Assembly: GCA_019400425.1 (NCBI GenBank)
Contig: JAFREE010000117.1
Location: 1-64,000, forward strand
DNA from: Hymenochaete sp. R1
Lineage: Eukaryota > Basidiomycota > Agaricomycetes > Hymenochaetales > Hymenochaetaceae
Length of the DNA stretch: 64,000 nt
Reading direction: 5' to 3'
The translations under genes were made by a program, and so were the position numbers. How positions within the stretch are numbered: position 1 is the first letter of the stretch; each line of letters begins with the position of its first letter. The notes beneath the pieces were generated by a model. That model saw only the letters and a list, made by a program, of their open reading frames with translations. It made no database searches and was not told the origin of the DNA. Below, one piece after another: positions 23,173 through 35,832 of this stretch.

Positions 23173-25223
23173 TCATTCGTAAGAAACATCAAGTAGCACC
23201 CGTGCCCTAGTTTCTCCTTCCTCCAGTCTGATCCAGGTTTCAAGTGGTATCGTTGTGTTATACCTCGAGTCGGAGTCACTAGCAGAAGTCAAAAGACCGG
23301 CGGAAGGGAAAACGAGGTTTCGCACACCATGACCCCAGCCTGTTCCAGAATACCCACCATAGCTTTTGACAAAGATAATAAACGAATATTTCGCGATAGT
23401 CAGAGCCTGAAGCATGATTTGAAACGAGTTACTCACCCTGAATGCTTATCGAAGCAGAAGATGACGTTTTGCGTGGGCTCGCGGATGCACCATTCGTTAC
23501 CGTGATCTGGACCGTAACATCAAACGAGAGTCGACGTTGACTTGGTTCGATATGACCCACCATGCCCGGAGATTACAACCCTCAGGTTCTTCAGATACGT
23601 GTTGAGAGAGCTCCAGAAGGGTGCGTCTTTTCCTACGTCTTTGTTCGACTCGTCGGTTGTGCCCTGAGTGGATCCAGAGCCAAGGATATCCTCTTATGTG
23701 AGATATATGTAAATGTCGATACATGTAAAGAAGACGCTCATCAAATGGACTTACGATTCAATCCTGGATCGCGATTGCTATCCAGACCGTCCTGAAGCGC
23801 TTGAATGGTGTAGCTGCGTAAGATTCATCGTAAGCCCGGGTCCCGTTGTTTTCCGTATTCTTCTTCGCTTTCTGACTTACGGTGGAATATGCACAAACGC
23901 TACTGCACTCCTTTCACTCATATCTCCCCACGCTGCTTCCATCGCAGCAGTCTCGTTCTTGATCCAGCCCGCGACGGATGAGTCGACCCAGTCTGCGAGG
24001 TGCGTTGTTTCGCCGCCGTATTCCCATCCACCTGTTACCTCGATCAACGGACCTTCCTCATAAACAAAGGACGATGAATATCTCACTACGAGAGTCGAAG
24101 AACCACAGAATTACAACGGGAGTCGGGTCTGATGAGAAGCGTTAAGTTAAATATTCGTGTTCGCAAACGAGTTACCACACCCGAGTCTCGCGCATAAACC
24201 TAATATGAACATGTTTGATCAAAACTCGATGTAAAGAAGACCAGTGTGGCTTACTGGTACCCAGTAGTTCCCAAGTCCGTATATATCGGACCCACCAATT
24301 CCAGGAGGGGCCGGACGGGTGTAGCTATTTGGAGCCACGAGCTTCTCTCGTTCATACTCTGCCAAATGAGTGATGTTCGCGTCGTTGTCGTGATTCTATT
24401 ATTGATGAAAAAGAAATTACATGTAGAGGAGATAATATCAAAACTTTCCGCCCACGTGTAGTTAACATAACGGGACGTACACCATATGTCGAAGAGAATT
24501 TGACACCTGCTTCATTGATAGGTGCCATAATCTCATCAATGAGAAGAGTCGAATTGTCTTTAAACGTATCTAAGGCCCGGAGAAAGTAGATTAGAAAGCA
24601 AGCTCAATACCCCACATGCTCAAAAGGCTTACTCTCTCCAGTAATGAGATCGCCGTTGAGCACCCTATTCGTATATCAATCGAAGTCAACCGTTTTGTAC
24701 CTGCTCCCGGCACAAATGCTTTACGCACACGTAGTCTGGCTTCTCGTCCGCCAGCACAGTGCGCATGAGGCGAGTACTGTTGACATCCTGCTCTGGTCCC
24801 CAATCATCCCAAGGGTTCTCACCGAAATGCAAGTCAGAGAAAACAGTCTATCAAGGATGCATCAATATGCCTTGAGTAGGCAATTCCATGAACTTGGGGT
24901 CGACACACGATTTTGAATGAACCATCTTCGTTAAATGTCACCCGAGCTTTGCCTGGGTATGGGTCAAGGCTATTGGACCGGCTTTTTGTAAATTCTGAGG
25001 AGTCAAAAAGAGTCAAATTCGTGCAACGAAAAAAAATCGCCACAGGAGACGTACCGAGAGGCATAGCTCCCGCTCCCCAAGATAGATCAAGGAACGACTT
25101 CCCCAGTAACAAGGCCGACATAAGAACGAAGGAGAACGCCATGCCTCGCAAAGCAAATCGTCGAGAGACCCAACTTGATGAGGGCAAACAGAACAGACTG
25201 CTGCCGCTGCTGCTCTGAGCCAT
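23173..25223 (-). CDS. DCR2-like calcineurin-type metallophosphatase
   Basis: This is a secretory-pathway or membrane-anchored phosphoesterase related to yeast Dcr2/Sia1. The ATG at 25223 starts a short Ser-rich leader and a hydrophobic anchor ([14 protein letters not shown]). Exons scattered through many introns encode the dimetal-site motifs in order: [51 protein letters not shown] and, across an intron, VISGH-DHGNEWC followed by [10 protein letters not shown]. The final exon ends [14 protein letters not shown] with TGA at 23173-23175. Introns that can be placed by phase include one after KPDYV, one after GNYWVP, one between SGH and DHGNEW (acceptor near 23505) and one after DKHSG. All metal ligands expected for the family appear intact. 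Exact coordinates of several internal exons were not fixed. Confidence 0.85.
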
Positions 25224-26102
25224 CCATGCACTTATATAAAGTATTTCAAAGCTATAAATACCCGGATAGAAGCTGATATCCGTCCTTTGCCCGGGTCCGA
25301 TGATACGGCCTGCACGTTGGCCAAATTCGATTTCGTTAAATTTGGAGTATCGATGTCGAAGGTGATGGATAGAGTTAGAGACGCGATTGATGATGGTGTG
25401 CTTGTCATGTACTTATCGGAGTCTTTCTCGCTCTTTGACAATAGAGGTCGAGCAGGCAGTTTAGTGTTGCACTATTAAATTAATGCACCTATGCAACCAG
25501 TCGAATGGTTGGGCATGCATCGCTTGTAGCTTCCTAAGATGTTTGTCAAGTGAGTCGCAATGAAAGCCGCGACTTACATCAACTCTTCTCTGCGAACGGT
25601 CCCACCCGGGCCGACCAAGGCCGGGATGGACTTGAGTTCTCTTGGCTAAGTTCTATCCATCCGTTCTTTTGCTTTAGCTTGCTTGAGATTGAACCAGACC
25701 GACATTACCGCATACTCCATAACAGAGCCGGGCTGATACAAGGCCGAAATGTGCTTCGGCTCGATTTGATGAAGACACACATTCAACCTTCAAGTTGACC
25801 TTTTAGTCTTGCCTTAATGCTTGTTGTACAGTTCGACAAATGCGTCCAAGCTGTTGCATCAATGGCCAGCTTACAACCACTGTAAGCAATGTCTTTACAT
25901 TGCCTATCGAAAAGAACATTATCGGGCAGACTGTCTGGCTGAAACTTTGCAGGCGCACAAGTGGCAAAGTGGAAGAGAAACTGTAATTTGCAAGGTGCCT
26001 TCTTCTCTCTCGTTTCCTCCGCCTTCAAATATTTTTGTCTTTAAGTTTTAATCCCGTTTCACCAGGCTGATTCCACTCCGCCATTGTCTTTCAAAACGTG
26101 TC
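25224..26102. other. Intergenic between divergent genes
   Basis: Shared promoter region of the phosphatase (minus) and family copy B (plus). No recognisable gene is present. Confidence 0.5.
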
Positions 26103-27057
26103 ATGTCTTATCAGAAACGTCGCTTGGAAGGGGATGCCGAATCAGGTACGCACATTATAAGCTAACAATGCGATATGTAGCTGACTCTGTATTATGACTC
26201 TAAGCAGGAAGAGACAACCCTTACTCAAAGGAAGCCTCGGGTAAGATTTTGTATGGCCTCTCGACGACCCTCTCTGATCAAGTTCGAATGCAGCTGATAT
26301 CGGTCAAAGGATGGCCATTTTCTACAGTAATGTGGATGACCTGGTGGAAGATGTAGTAAAGCAAAGGTTCACTGTCATAACATCACGTCCCGAAGAACTA
26401 CAACCCACCAAGAAAGCATACTACGAAGCGCTCCTCAAGCATGCGACACAATATGAATCTGTCGAGGTGCTCAAAGCTATTATAAAGCTTAGCTCTCCAC
26501 CCAAGTCAAGTCGCCACAAGCCGTCGACGGAGCTTGAAGAGGCAAAAGAGTTCTTACAGACGATCACCGCCTCCAGAGACGCCTTGGCAAAAGAAGTTAA
26601 TAGTCTCAAATCGAAAGCCAAGAAGGAAGGGGGGCAAGTGCTAGATGAATCACCTAGCATCTACGTCGACAATCCTGACCCAGCGTTGACGGACCCAAAA
26701 AGCAAAGTGATGGAGTGGGAGCTATATTGCTTTTCGATAATCGCTCTTGCAGCTTTGAGGCATAGATATGAAGCTGTCCTAGATGCCTCGGAGCATATGC
26801 GAACGCATGTCTGGGTCAAGTTTAAAGACGAAAGAAAGAACTATGCTCCTGTGTACGACAAGCTTAAGAATTTGCAAGCGAAGAATGGAGCAGAGCTACC
26901 GGATGAGGATGACTGGAAGGCTCTTTCGACCATTTTTACAGTCGAGGTGTGTTGATACTCTGATTCGCATGTCAACTCAAATGTTACGGGCGTAACTGAC
27001 CTTCCTTTCATTGCTGTCCTTAGCATGAGGGATCAGCCAAACTTCCTCCTCTTCCAT
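26103..27057 (+). repeat. Duplicated block shared with copy C (B side)
   Basis: Exons 1-4 and their introns match 30900-31853 closely; the exon 3 proteins differ at about 17 of 214 positions. Exon 2 is the exception and has diverged. Similarity ends at the donor of the next intron and is absent upstream of the ATG. Confidence 0.8.
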
Positions 27058-27856
27058 GTACGTCAAACGTTAAATGATTTCCGTTGTTCAACGTGATTCA
27101 TTTGCTTATGACGCCTATATAGCGTTGCTCCCGAATTCCGCCAAGAGAGTAAGACGAAATGCTCCGGCTGAGAGCTCAGTCGATCTCTCCATCTATCCAG
27201 GCCCATCTCCGAACGACAAGCAGGTCACAAGTCTCTTTTCCGAATTTGAGGGAAAGAGGGACAGGCTCTATCATACTGTGCAAGAGAAACGGCTGCAAAT
27301 CCTTCTCCCAGACGATCAAGGTCGTGTCCGATACGAAGATTATTACAGAGCTTTAGTCGACGAGAAGGGCATGCAAGAGATTGTTCATCTGATTCGAGTC
27401 ATTTTAGGCCGTTCACCCAGAGACTTTATGGGCATCGATAAACATATGGAGAGTCACCCCGCAGATAAAGCACTTCGGAATGCACACACTGAGCTCGGAC
27501 GCATTAGGAGCACTGTCTCCTATATGGGAAAATATGTCGGGGAAGCAATAGCAAAGGAATTCCCAAGTGTCTATGATACCGATGCCCCCGCCTCCTTGAC
27601 CCGATGCAAAGAAGTTCTGCAATGGGAGCTATACTGCTTTCACCTCTGCGTACCTGCGGATCTGAAGTGGCGTAACAAGTTAGCATCCATCGGGGACGAA
27701 AGATACAACGCCTCGCATAAATTTAAAGAACAGCTGCAAATGCATCGCGGTCATTTCCACAGGCTGAAGTCCCTTTGCGAGGCTGCTGGTGTCGAATGGC
27801 CAGCTGAGGAAGAGTGGAAGGACCTGGAGAATTTGTTTTTGATTGCAGCTTCGTAA
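26103..27856 (+). CDS. Unrecognised tandem-domain family protein, copy B
   Basis: Five exons: 26103-26145 (MSYQKRRLEGDAES), 26208-26240, 26294-26946, 27024-27057 and 27123-27856. All junctions keep frame and give about 500 residues. Domain 1 runs from ADIGQRMAIFYSNVDDLVED to DDWKALSTIFTVE and includes ESPSIYVDNPDP and VMEWELYCFSIIALAALRHR. A mini-exon (HEGSAKLPPLP) links it to domain 2, which starts SLLPNSAKRVRRNAP. Domain 2 contains LFSEFEGKRDRLYHTVQEKR, YYRALVDEKGMQE, VILGRSPRDF, FPSVYDTDAP and KEVLQWELYCFHLCVPADLK, and closes with EWPAEEEWKDLENLF. No known fold or catalytic motif is recognised, and there is no leader or membrane segment. Domain 1 is nearly identical to that of copy C, but domain 2 is not. 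Confidence 0.8.
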
Positions 27857-30800
27857 TACGAGAAGTACAGTCTGATGACTGTGCTCGTGGTTCCATGTTG
27901 ACAATTTTTCTAATAGGAATAATGGACTTGAAGGTACTTTCAGATCGGCGATGAATGGAGAAAAGATACATTCTTCTATCAAGTAACCCTTGTAATCGGG
28001 TTGTAGTACTGGTCATGTATCATGTTTTAAATTCAAAGTTTTGGAATAAAATCGTGAGGGTGAAGTATCGCAAGGAAAACTTGAAATTACCGAGTGAAGT
28101 CTCGAGCACCATAAAAAGAGTCAAGTGCTATAGAGTGCCGGAATTCCAAGTACTCTGGCAAGTACTCTTAGTCAATGTTATCTAAGCATCGAACTTTTGT
28201 TCATCTTGCGAGATTTAAACACAAAGTCAACATTGTCCAATTAAAATATAAAATAGTAATAGAGTGAGTGGGATAGGTGAGGAGCGATAGACGATCAAGG
28301 ATATACATGACTAGGGATAGATGACTCGGAGACGGAAGAGGCGAACCTGATCACCTATATACTGGACAAAGCACTCGCCCGGTCCTACACTAACTCTGCA
28401 CTACCAGCCGTTTAATAGATAGCAAAGTGTGAAGAGAGAAGAAGTGGCGGAAGAAAAAGGAGCACAGAAAAGGAGAAGAAGCTGCAGAAACAGAAGGATC
28501 AAAATGTTGAGATACTTGGAGGCCATTGACACTACTGGGGCGTTGCATAGGTCATATCCAAGACCCCCACCTTGCCAGCACCACCGGTCAGCATGCCACC
28601 AATATGGCCACAAATGTCGGCAATGATTGAGCTTGGGTCATCAAGCTCGGGGAAGGCCCCAGACTTATAATTGATGATGCCCCATTCCATTGACGTTTGA
28701 TGGTCGGAGATGTCCAAGAAGTAGTCGCGGACAATGGAGAACACACCGTTGGCGTGGCCAATAGTGATACCCATAGCATTGTCGCTACCACGGCCAACAG
28801 GCAGAGCTATCCATCACCGCCAAACATGTCCATGCTGTGCATTAATTCTTTGAAAACGGAGCACGTATGTGGAAGGAAATAATGCTTGGGGAACTCGAAT
28901 TCCCAACCAGCGTCGCCTCGGGGGGGGGGGACACTTGAGAGTGAAATCTTCGGGCGACATCTTAGTTCCTAAACATAAGTAAAAATTGAGGTCAAAGCAG
29001 ACAGTCTAAATCTTAGTGAGATAGGTATAATGCACCATGATCTAGACAGCTGCTCTTAAAGCTGTTATCGAGCTTGAACCCGTCGATCTTGAAGAGACCA
29101 CAGTCTCCCACGAATTGTTGCTGCCCAACGCCAAGTCGGATGACTGGAGAGCGTACAAAGCTGCTAATAACGCAATTGGACTAATCGCTACGCGATGAAA
29201 CAACTTCGAAAGCTCCAGCGTTGTCATATTCACCTTGGCCAATGGCTCCTCGGTTTCAACTTGCTTCATTCTAGATTTCTCCGCACCGGTCATATCGGTG
29301 CCTTCCTCCCTCACCGCAAAGCCTTCAATCTGTTTTTGACAGCGATTTTACACAAGTATGTGCCTCGCGATTGTAAGCCTGATGTAGCCAACAACATTGC
29401 TGTATGCCCTCTTGCCAAGAAGGAGGACGTCTTTACGAGGCTCATGGTGACGACTAGAGCAACCGAGGTTTGTTCCTGTGGATCCAATGAGGACATAGCA
29501 GCACGAAAGGTCCGAGAGGTCTCGAATATCGCCACCCGAAGCGAGATAGTACCTTGAACATTGGGTCAAACTGCAGATAAAATATAAATATCAATAGCGG
29601 AAATTTAGGGACCGATAACGACTACGAGTGGGTCGAGGTCGTCGACGGCTGCTTAAAACGGTGAACCAACGCCGTGGGTGAAGTTGGACTCGCGCAAGTG
29701 GACGTGGATATTTATGGTCTCAAAGTCCTTGAGAAGGGCGAGAAGGATTGGAGAGACGCGTCGTGGGCGGTTCTAGCGGCGAGTCAGACCCGAGATGAAC
29801 ACAGACCCAAATCAAATCACAGTAGGACTGACATCCTCTCCATCGCCAACTTCTTTGATGCGAATGGGCTCGATTGTCGTGAAGTAGATCTACAAGACAT
29901 ATTGATAAATGCGATTAGTGGGATAAACTCTAAGATGAGATGAGACACTGTCAATCCTTGTGAAAGCCCATACCGTTAACAACCTTCCAGCCCAAGTCGT
30001 GATTTCAGATTTCGTTAATAGCATGGCCAAAATCGGGATGCAGCTCCTTCAGCCTGCGCTAGGACTTGGATCCTCTGAGTGGAGCCTATTTCTTCTCCAC
30101 ATCCGAATGATAGATTGACCTGGGCTCAGACGCCATGCCTGCGTAAAAGGAATCCGCCTCCACCCTGGAGACAGCGTATGAATCATCGGGGTGACAAGAC
30201 ACAGCATTCATATTGGTCTCGATAAAGACAGAATAGGTGGATTCGATACGGGTGGGAGAGAGGGTGTTTTTGGGAGCAGTGACCTGGGCATCTTGATAGG
30301 CCCTAGCCAAAGCGAGTGCATGGCTTGAGAAGTCCCTCAGAGATGTGCTCAGAGCTTACGAGACGGAGACATGAGAGAAAAATAAGGCAATAAGTATGAG
30401 AAGAGAGTGGAAAAGTAAAGAAGTTGCTCGTGAAACCAGAAAAATTGAGTTGAGACTCAATGAGAGCGTCGAGCGAGCATGGGTGATAGTGATAGAAACA
30501 AACGAGCGCGTCTTATGAAGACCGTTGGCGGACGTCGATGAAGACCCAACGTCGATTCTTATCCGAACACACACACCTTGTCATTATACCACCACGTCTC
30601 GCGCGGTACAGTCTCCGCACCACTTGTATGTCCAACAATTGGCAACCAAATACTGTCCACTTAAAGTCTTTCTTTACAACCGTTGAACCACTCGGACTTG
30701 CACGTCTAGGTGTATGCTATAGAGTGCACTGCGGAAGACGCGGAAGACAGATCGGGACTTTGCTGGAAAAAGTCGGTGCAAAATGGAAAGGTCTACGAGA

Positions 30801-30899
30801 GTCCCCCTTGCACCTCATTTTGTCACCCAACTTACTCTGTAAGCTCGATCATCGTTCTCCTTCCGACTCTGACAACACCGATACCTGACGCATCGCACC
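27857..30899. other. Three-kilobase gap with broken coding traces
   Basis: No complete gene is supported. Protein-like fragments on the minus strand occur at 28532-28810, 29042-29535 and 30086-30310 but are broken by stops and frame changes. An 11-nt G run lies at 28920-28930. The stretch may be the remains of one or more decayed genes between the two duplicated family copies. Confidence 0.5.
28532..28810 (-). pseudogene. Unidentified gene fragment
   Basis: An uninterrupted frame of about 90 codons reads GRGSDNAMGITIGHANGVF, DISDHQTSMEWGIINYKSG, ADICGHIGGMLTGGAGKVG and LDMTYATPQ. The Gly-rich, balanced composition looks like true protein. I do not recognise the family, and no flanking exons were found on either side. 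Confidence 0.35.
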
Positions 30900-31853
30900 A
30901 TGTCATCTCAGAAACGCCGATTGGAAGGGGATGCCGAATCAGGTACGCACTCTATAAGCTAACAATGCGACATGTAGCTGACTCCGTATTCTGACTCTAA
31001 GCAGGAGATATTGGTCCCAAATCAATGGAAACCTTGGGTAAGATTTTGTATGGCCTCTCGACGAACCTCACTGATCAAGTTCGAATGTAGCCGATATCGG
31101 TCAAAGGATGGCCATCTTCTACAGTAATGTGGGTGGCCTGGTGGAAGATGTAGTAAAGCAAAGGTTTACTGTCATAACATCACGTCCCGAAGAACTACAA
31201 CCCACCAAGAAAGCATACTACGAAGCGCTCCTCAAGCATGCGACACAATATGAATCTGTCGAAGTACTCAAAGCTATCATAAAGCTTAGCTCTCCACCCA
31301 AATCAAGTCGCCACAAGCCGTCGGCAGAGGTTGAAAAGGCAAAAGAGTTCCTACAGACAATCACCGCCTCCAGAGACGCCTTAGCAAAAGAAGTCAATAG
31401 TCTCAGACCGAAAGCCGAGAAGGAGGGTGGGCAGATGCTGGATGAGTCGCCTAGTATCTACATCGATAATCCTAACCCAGCGTTGACGGACCCAAAGGGC
31501 AAAGTGATGGAGTGGGAGTTATATTGCTTTTCGATAATCGCTCTTGCAGCTTTAAGGCACAGATATGAAGCTGTCCTAGATGCCTCGGAGCATACGCGAA
31601 CGCATGTTTGGGTCAAGTTTAAAGACGAAAGAAAGAACTATGCTCCTGTGTACGACAAGCTTAAGAATTTGCAAGCGAAGAATGGAGCAGAGCTACCGGA
31701 TGATGATGACTGGAAGGCTCTTGCGACTATTTTTATAGCTGAGGTGTGTTGATACTTTGACTCGCATTTCAACCCATTGTTACAGTCGTAACTGACCTTC
31801 TTTTCATTACTGTTTTTAGCATGAGGGATCTGCCAAACTTCCTCCTCTTCCAT
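30900..31853 (+). repeat. Duplicated block shared with copy B (C side)
   Basis: Counterpart of 26103-27057, conserved in exons and introns except the tiny exon 2. Beyond 31853 (gtaagtatag versus gtacgtcaaa in B) the sequences diverge at once. Confidence 0.8.
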
Positions 31854-32670
31854 GTAAGTATAGAATATCTTTCTGTTCATTGATGCCCGGGTTGCTCACA
31901 AAATTTGAGTAGCGCGGGCAGCGGATTATCGCAAGAAGCTTAGGGTTGGCAGTCAGAGCTCGACCCTCCATGACACCCCAGAGTCATTCATATATCCGGA
32001 TCCTCCTCCTCAAGTAGATCAAATCACAAGATCATTTGCGCTCTTCGAAGAGAAGATGAAAGACCTGTACGATACTGTTCGCGCGAGTCGACTCGCATGC
32101 CTTATCCCTGGTGCAGAACCCGAAAAGAATCTGAAAAGTTACTACACATGCTTGGTCGACGAGAAGTGCCAGCGAGAGAAACTCGAAATACTTCGAGCGA
32201 TCTTGGGCTACAAGCCCAACACCTGGACCTCTGCAAACGAGGAAAGTAAACCGGGTGCCAAACACGTTGAGGTGGCGTTCCGAGACGCGTCCGCCGAGTA
32301 CGAAAAAAGCTCTCACAATAGCAGAACCCGTAGGTCGCACATGGAAGACACCACAGAGGTCCCAACAATATATCAAGTCGATGCCCCTGAGACTTTGACT
32401 CAATCTAAAGAGATACTAGAGTGGGAGTTTTATCACTTACGTCTCTGTGCTCCGCACCGCCTAAAATGGCGCAGCAAGCAGCTAATTAACAATAGAAGGG
32501 ACGCAGTCCTGCCCAAACTCGAAAAGGAGCTGAAAAAGTATCACGAAGAGTTTCAGAAGTTGGAGACCCTTTGTAAAGGTGCTGGTGTCGAATGGTTTGT
32601 TGAGGAAGAGTGGAAGAATTTGGAGGCTTTTTTTGCGGCTCATACATCGTTGTACTTATCAACTCAATGA
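30900..32670 (+). CDS. Unrecognised tandem-domain family protein, copy C
   Basis: Same architecture as copy B: exon 1 at 30900-30942 encodes MSSQKRRLEGDAES. A 33-nt exon of different sequence follows, then domain 1 (ADIGQRMAIFYSNVGGLVED to ATIFIAE), the mini-exon HEGSAKLPPLP, and domain 2 opening SRAADYRKKLRVGSQSS (about 31913). Domain 2 shows LFEEKMKDLYDTVRASR, YYTCLVDEKCQREKLEILRA, ILGYKPNTW, VPTIYQVDAPETLTQSKEIL, EWEFYHLRLCAPHRLKWR and VEWFVEEEWKNLEAFF. It is clearly homologous to domain 2 of copies A, B and G but only distantly similar to B, whereas domain 1 is almost the same as in B. That contrast points to recombination or gene conversion limited to the 5' half. Confidence 0.8.
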
Positions 32671-32952
32671 ACCAATGTAAATTGGGCGCATTTACCAGTT
32701 ACTCGCCTCTCTGATCCTTGTTACAATTTCAGCCTCGGATTCAGACTTCCGCTTTTTTTAAGGATTTGGTGCTTGCTGATGGCCCAGAAAGGTAATTGAT
32801 CTGCAAAGGAACCAAGCTTGTGTCTTGATGGATGGGATGTTCTTCTTCAAGTTACCCATTCCTCCATTCCTCCTCACCCAACGACGACGACGATAACTCT
32901 TAGTCCAACTCAAGCCTCTCTTTGTGCCCAATAGATACAGTCCTTACATGCG

Positions 32953-35525
32953 ATGCATAGGAGAAAGTCATCCAAAGACAGCAATATAGAGCAGGAGAAC
33001 CTCGTAGTGCATCCTCCACACCATGACTTGCGCCCGGCTACCTCTTCTTCGAAGCCAGAGAAACCTGCCATTATACCTTTTCCAGAGAGCCAGCAAGCAT
33101 CTCGAGCAAGTGACAATGACGGCGACGTGTCAAGCTTGTCCATGCCATCGCAAGCCTCACCGCTAAGGTCGCGTGTTAACTCGGTCCCCGATGCGCCGAA
33201 TGAGCAAAGTGCACGTACACCCACTAGAGCTCAGCCCCCTTCTGCTGGTCCTTATAGGACAAGCTTTGGGGCACTCTCACAACTTCCTCCAAACAGTTTT
33301 AATAACCTGTCACCGTCACCACTGCGCAAGTCATTTTCACAAGGCCATAGTCGCGCTCTCTCCTCGTCAAGTTCTGCCAACTCTATGATAACACCACCCA
33401 TGTTGTCTCCGCCTTCCCATAGGACAGCTTTTGGCCACTCTACGTCCCGTTCGATAAGTATAACAGGAATGCCGTCTTCGTCTTCTCAAAATACAAACCT
33501 GTCTCCGCCGGAGGTCGTGAATGCGGGTCAATTACCCAATGGTTCACCGCCGACAACTCGTCGCCACCATCAACGTATCCACTCGCGAAATCTTTCCATC
33601 TACTTCCCCCGTCCAGGCTCTATACCCGTCTCTTCTATAGCAGAAGACGGCGACGCAAACGGTCAAGACGTTTCAATTCCTGCGGTCTCGCTCAACGACA
33701 CTTTGCCAAGCCAGGGCATCCTCCTGCAAGACCCGCCAGGACACCGACGTCTCGGCGAAGGCTTCTCCTTTGGTGGTCGCCCTGAGCGCACAATATCTGG
33801 TTCGAGCTCTGACAGCAATGAACAATCTACCATGCCTCAGGCATCACGACCGAAACGTAGAGGACATCACCACAAACATTCGCTCTCGCACAACTTCTTT
33901 TCGTTCCTTGAACCAGGGCAACACCTCCAGCCGCCCGTCTCTGCTTCACCGGAGTCGGCTTGGACACCTACGACAGGGCTCTCCTCTGCAGGTCCAACTA
34001 CGACGACCTTCGCTCAGTCTCAGAATGAGTCGGGGACTGCTGTCGGGTTGACCTCGCCCAATCCGGACCCTTTGACAAGCAGACCGCACTCCTTGCCCAA
34101 AGATACGGTGGCGCTATCAATATTACAATTCGTCCTCGGTGCGGCATTGTGGGTATCCGGTCAGCAAAACGGTTCGTTGGCTTGTACGGGCCTGGGGTAC
34201 TGGGTCGTTTTCGATTCGTTTGGAGTTGCCTTGAGGCATGTTTTACCGGTATATTTGTCAATGGAACGTACGCAGGCGAAAACGCGGAGGTCATATGGGT
34301 GAGATTGGCTAGTCTTGTACATTTGATTTACAGTCTGATCTGAAGCACTTCCAAATAGGAACGCACGAGTGGAAACACTTGCGCTTTTCGCCCAGGCAAT
34401 CTATCTCATTTTCTCGTCGGTATATGTCTGTAAGGAGGCCGTCGAACATCTTCTGCTGTCTGCAGGTGAGGGCCATCATCACCACCCTTACGATGATGAG
34501 TACGGACTTGAAGGGTAAGTGATTCACTTATAGCCAGCCTCTTCGTTTGAAAAAATAATTATTTTATTTTATTGGAAAGCATTCAAGCTCCACTGTTCCT
34601 CATTCTGCTCACTATTGTCTCACTCATCAGCACTTGTCTTTTCTATGATAACCATCAGAAGTTCCTCATGAGTAAGCATATGCCTTGCAATTTCGAGTGT
34701 GAAGTTTCCTAACATTACCAGCCTCTGGACACAAACTCCCATCGCTCTCTCGGCTTTTGAAGCGCTCGAGAGGTACTTTCACTCAGTCTCGAAGCTCGCC
34801 CGTTGATGTTATTATATCGAACCCATTCACTGTATCCCCCCTGATATTCTCACTGTTCTTGCTTGCAGGAGAAATCCTTCTCCCGACGTGAGTTACAACA
34901 TGCAATGACAAAGCTTTAGCCGATTCACTGACTTTTTTTAACCGTCCAGGCCTCAACAAGAGTCGTATGACCTCCTCTTAGCGCTATTTATCGCCGTCTT
35001 AACGTTCAAAGTGGCTTATCCTGCTGCAGAAGTCCAAGGTGCGGTACTACTGCAGACCGCTCCACCTAGAGGCATGCCCGGTGCACGAATGGAAGCGTTT
35101 TTAAGGGTCATGCGTGAGGTCTGTGTTTGTCAGAGTTCTAATTTGGTATCCAATAATTGATATATCCTTTTTTATCTTTCTCTTCGAAGATCGAGCGCCA
35201 TCCCCTCGTATTGCATCTCCCTGCCCCACATATGTGGCAACTCACACCATTCCCCACTTCCCATCATGCTCCAACCTCCACCCTCTTTTCCCCTTCTTTC
35301 ACCTCACCCTCTTTCAAAGACTTAAATTCTTCGTCACCAGAGTCACTTGTTGTCACACTAGAACTTCATGTGAGACGAGACACAGACGATGGCGAAGTTG
35401 TTGCATTGACGAAGTGGGCGAGTGAGCGGTGTCGACTGGCTCTGGGACTTGGGCTGGGGCGTAGTGAGAAGGGGAGGGATGGAGAGGATGGATCGGAGAT
35501 CACGATTGGGATTGTCAAAGGGTAA
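32953..35525 (+). CDS. ZRG17-like zinc transporter (CDF family)
   Basis: This is a cation-diffusion-facilitator homologue that in yeasts forms a heteromer with Msc2/Cis4 to carry zinc into the early secretory pathway. The first exon (32953-34298) codes a long Ser/Pro-rich cytosolic region. It ends in the fungal ZRG17 signature RRGHHHKHSLSHNFFSFLEP and the first membrane segments (VALSILQFVLGAALWVSG, YWVVFDSFGVALRHVLP). Intron 34299-34358 gives SYGNARVETLALFAQAIYLI, then KEAVEHLLLSAGEGHHHPYD, a His-rich loop. Later exons encode further helices (FLILLTIVSLISTCLFYD, PLIFSLFLLAGEILLP, SYDLLLALFIAVLTFKVAYP). A C-terminal cytosolic domain reads IERHPLVLHLPAPHMWQL and LVVTLELHVRRD. Exact internal junctions from 34514 to 35190 are approximate. 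Confidence 0.85.
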
Positions 35526-35832
35526 GGAAAATGGGTAAATGGAAATGAGATAAGGATCTTTTGGTGTTATGTTTACTGGCGTAATTTATGTGCCTTTTTA
35601 TCTTCTGAAAATAATTCTTCATTTCTTAATCTTACAAGCGCCTCTCTTGTCCCGTTTTTCGATTTTCACCTTTTGTACTCCACTGGCTCGTCACTTTAAT
35701 CTGTACCATCGTTGTACAAACCAAACACTCATTTATATACTTCGCCTCATACATTTCTTCTTCATCCGAGACCTATATCATCGCCCTTGTCATAATCTCT
35801 TTCTATCACTTCGAGTTCATTTAACAGACTGA

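Noticed and set aside
26103..32670. B and C as an assembly duplication artefact
   Set aside because: Differences are spread through exons and introns of the shared block, and the second halves and flanks are distinct, which indicates true paralogues.
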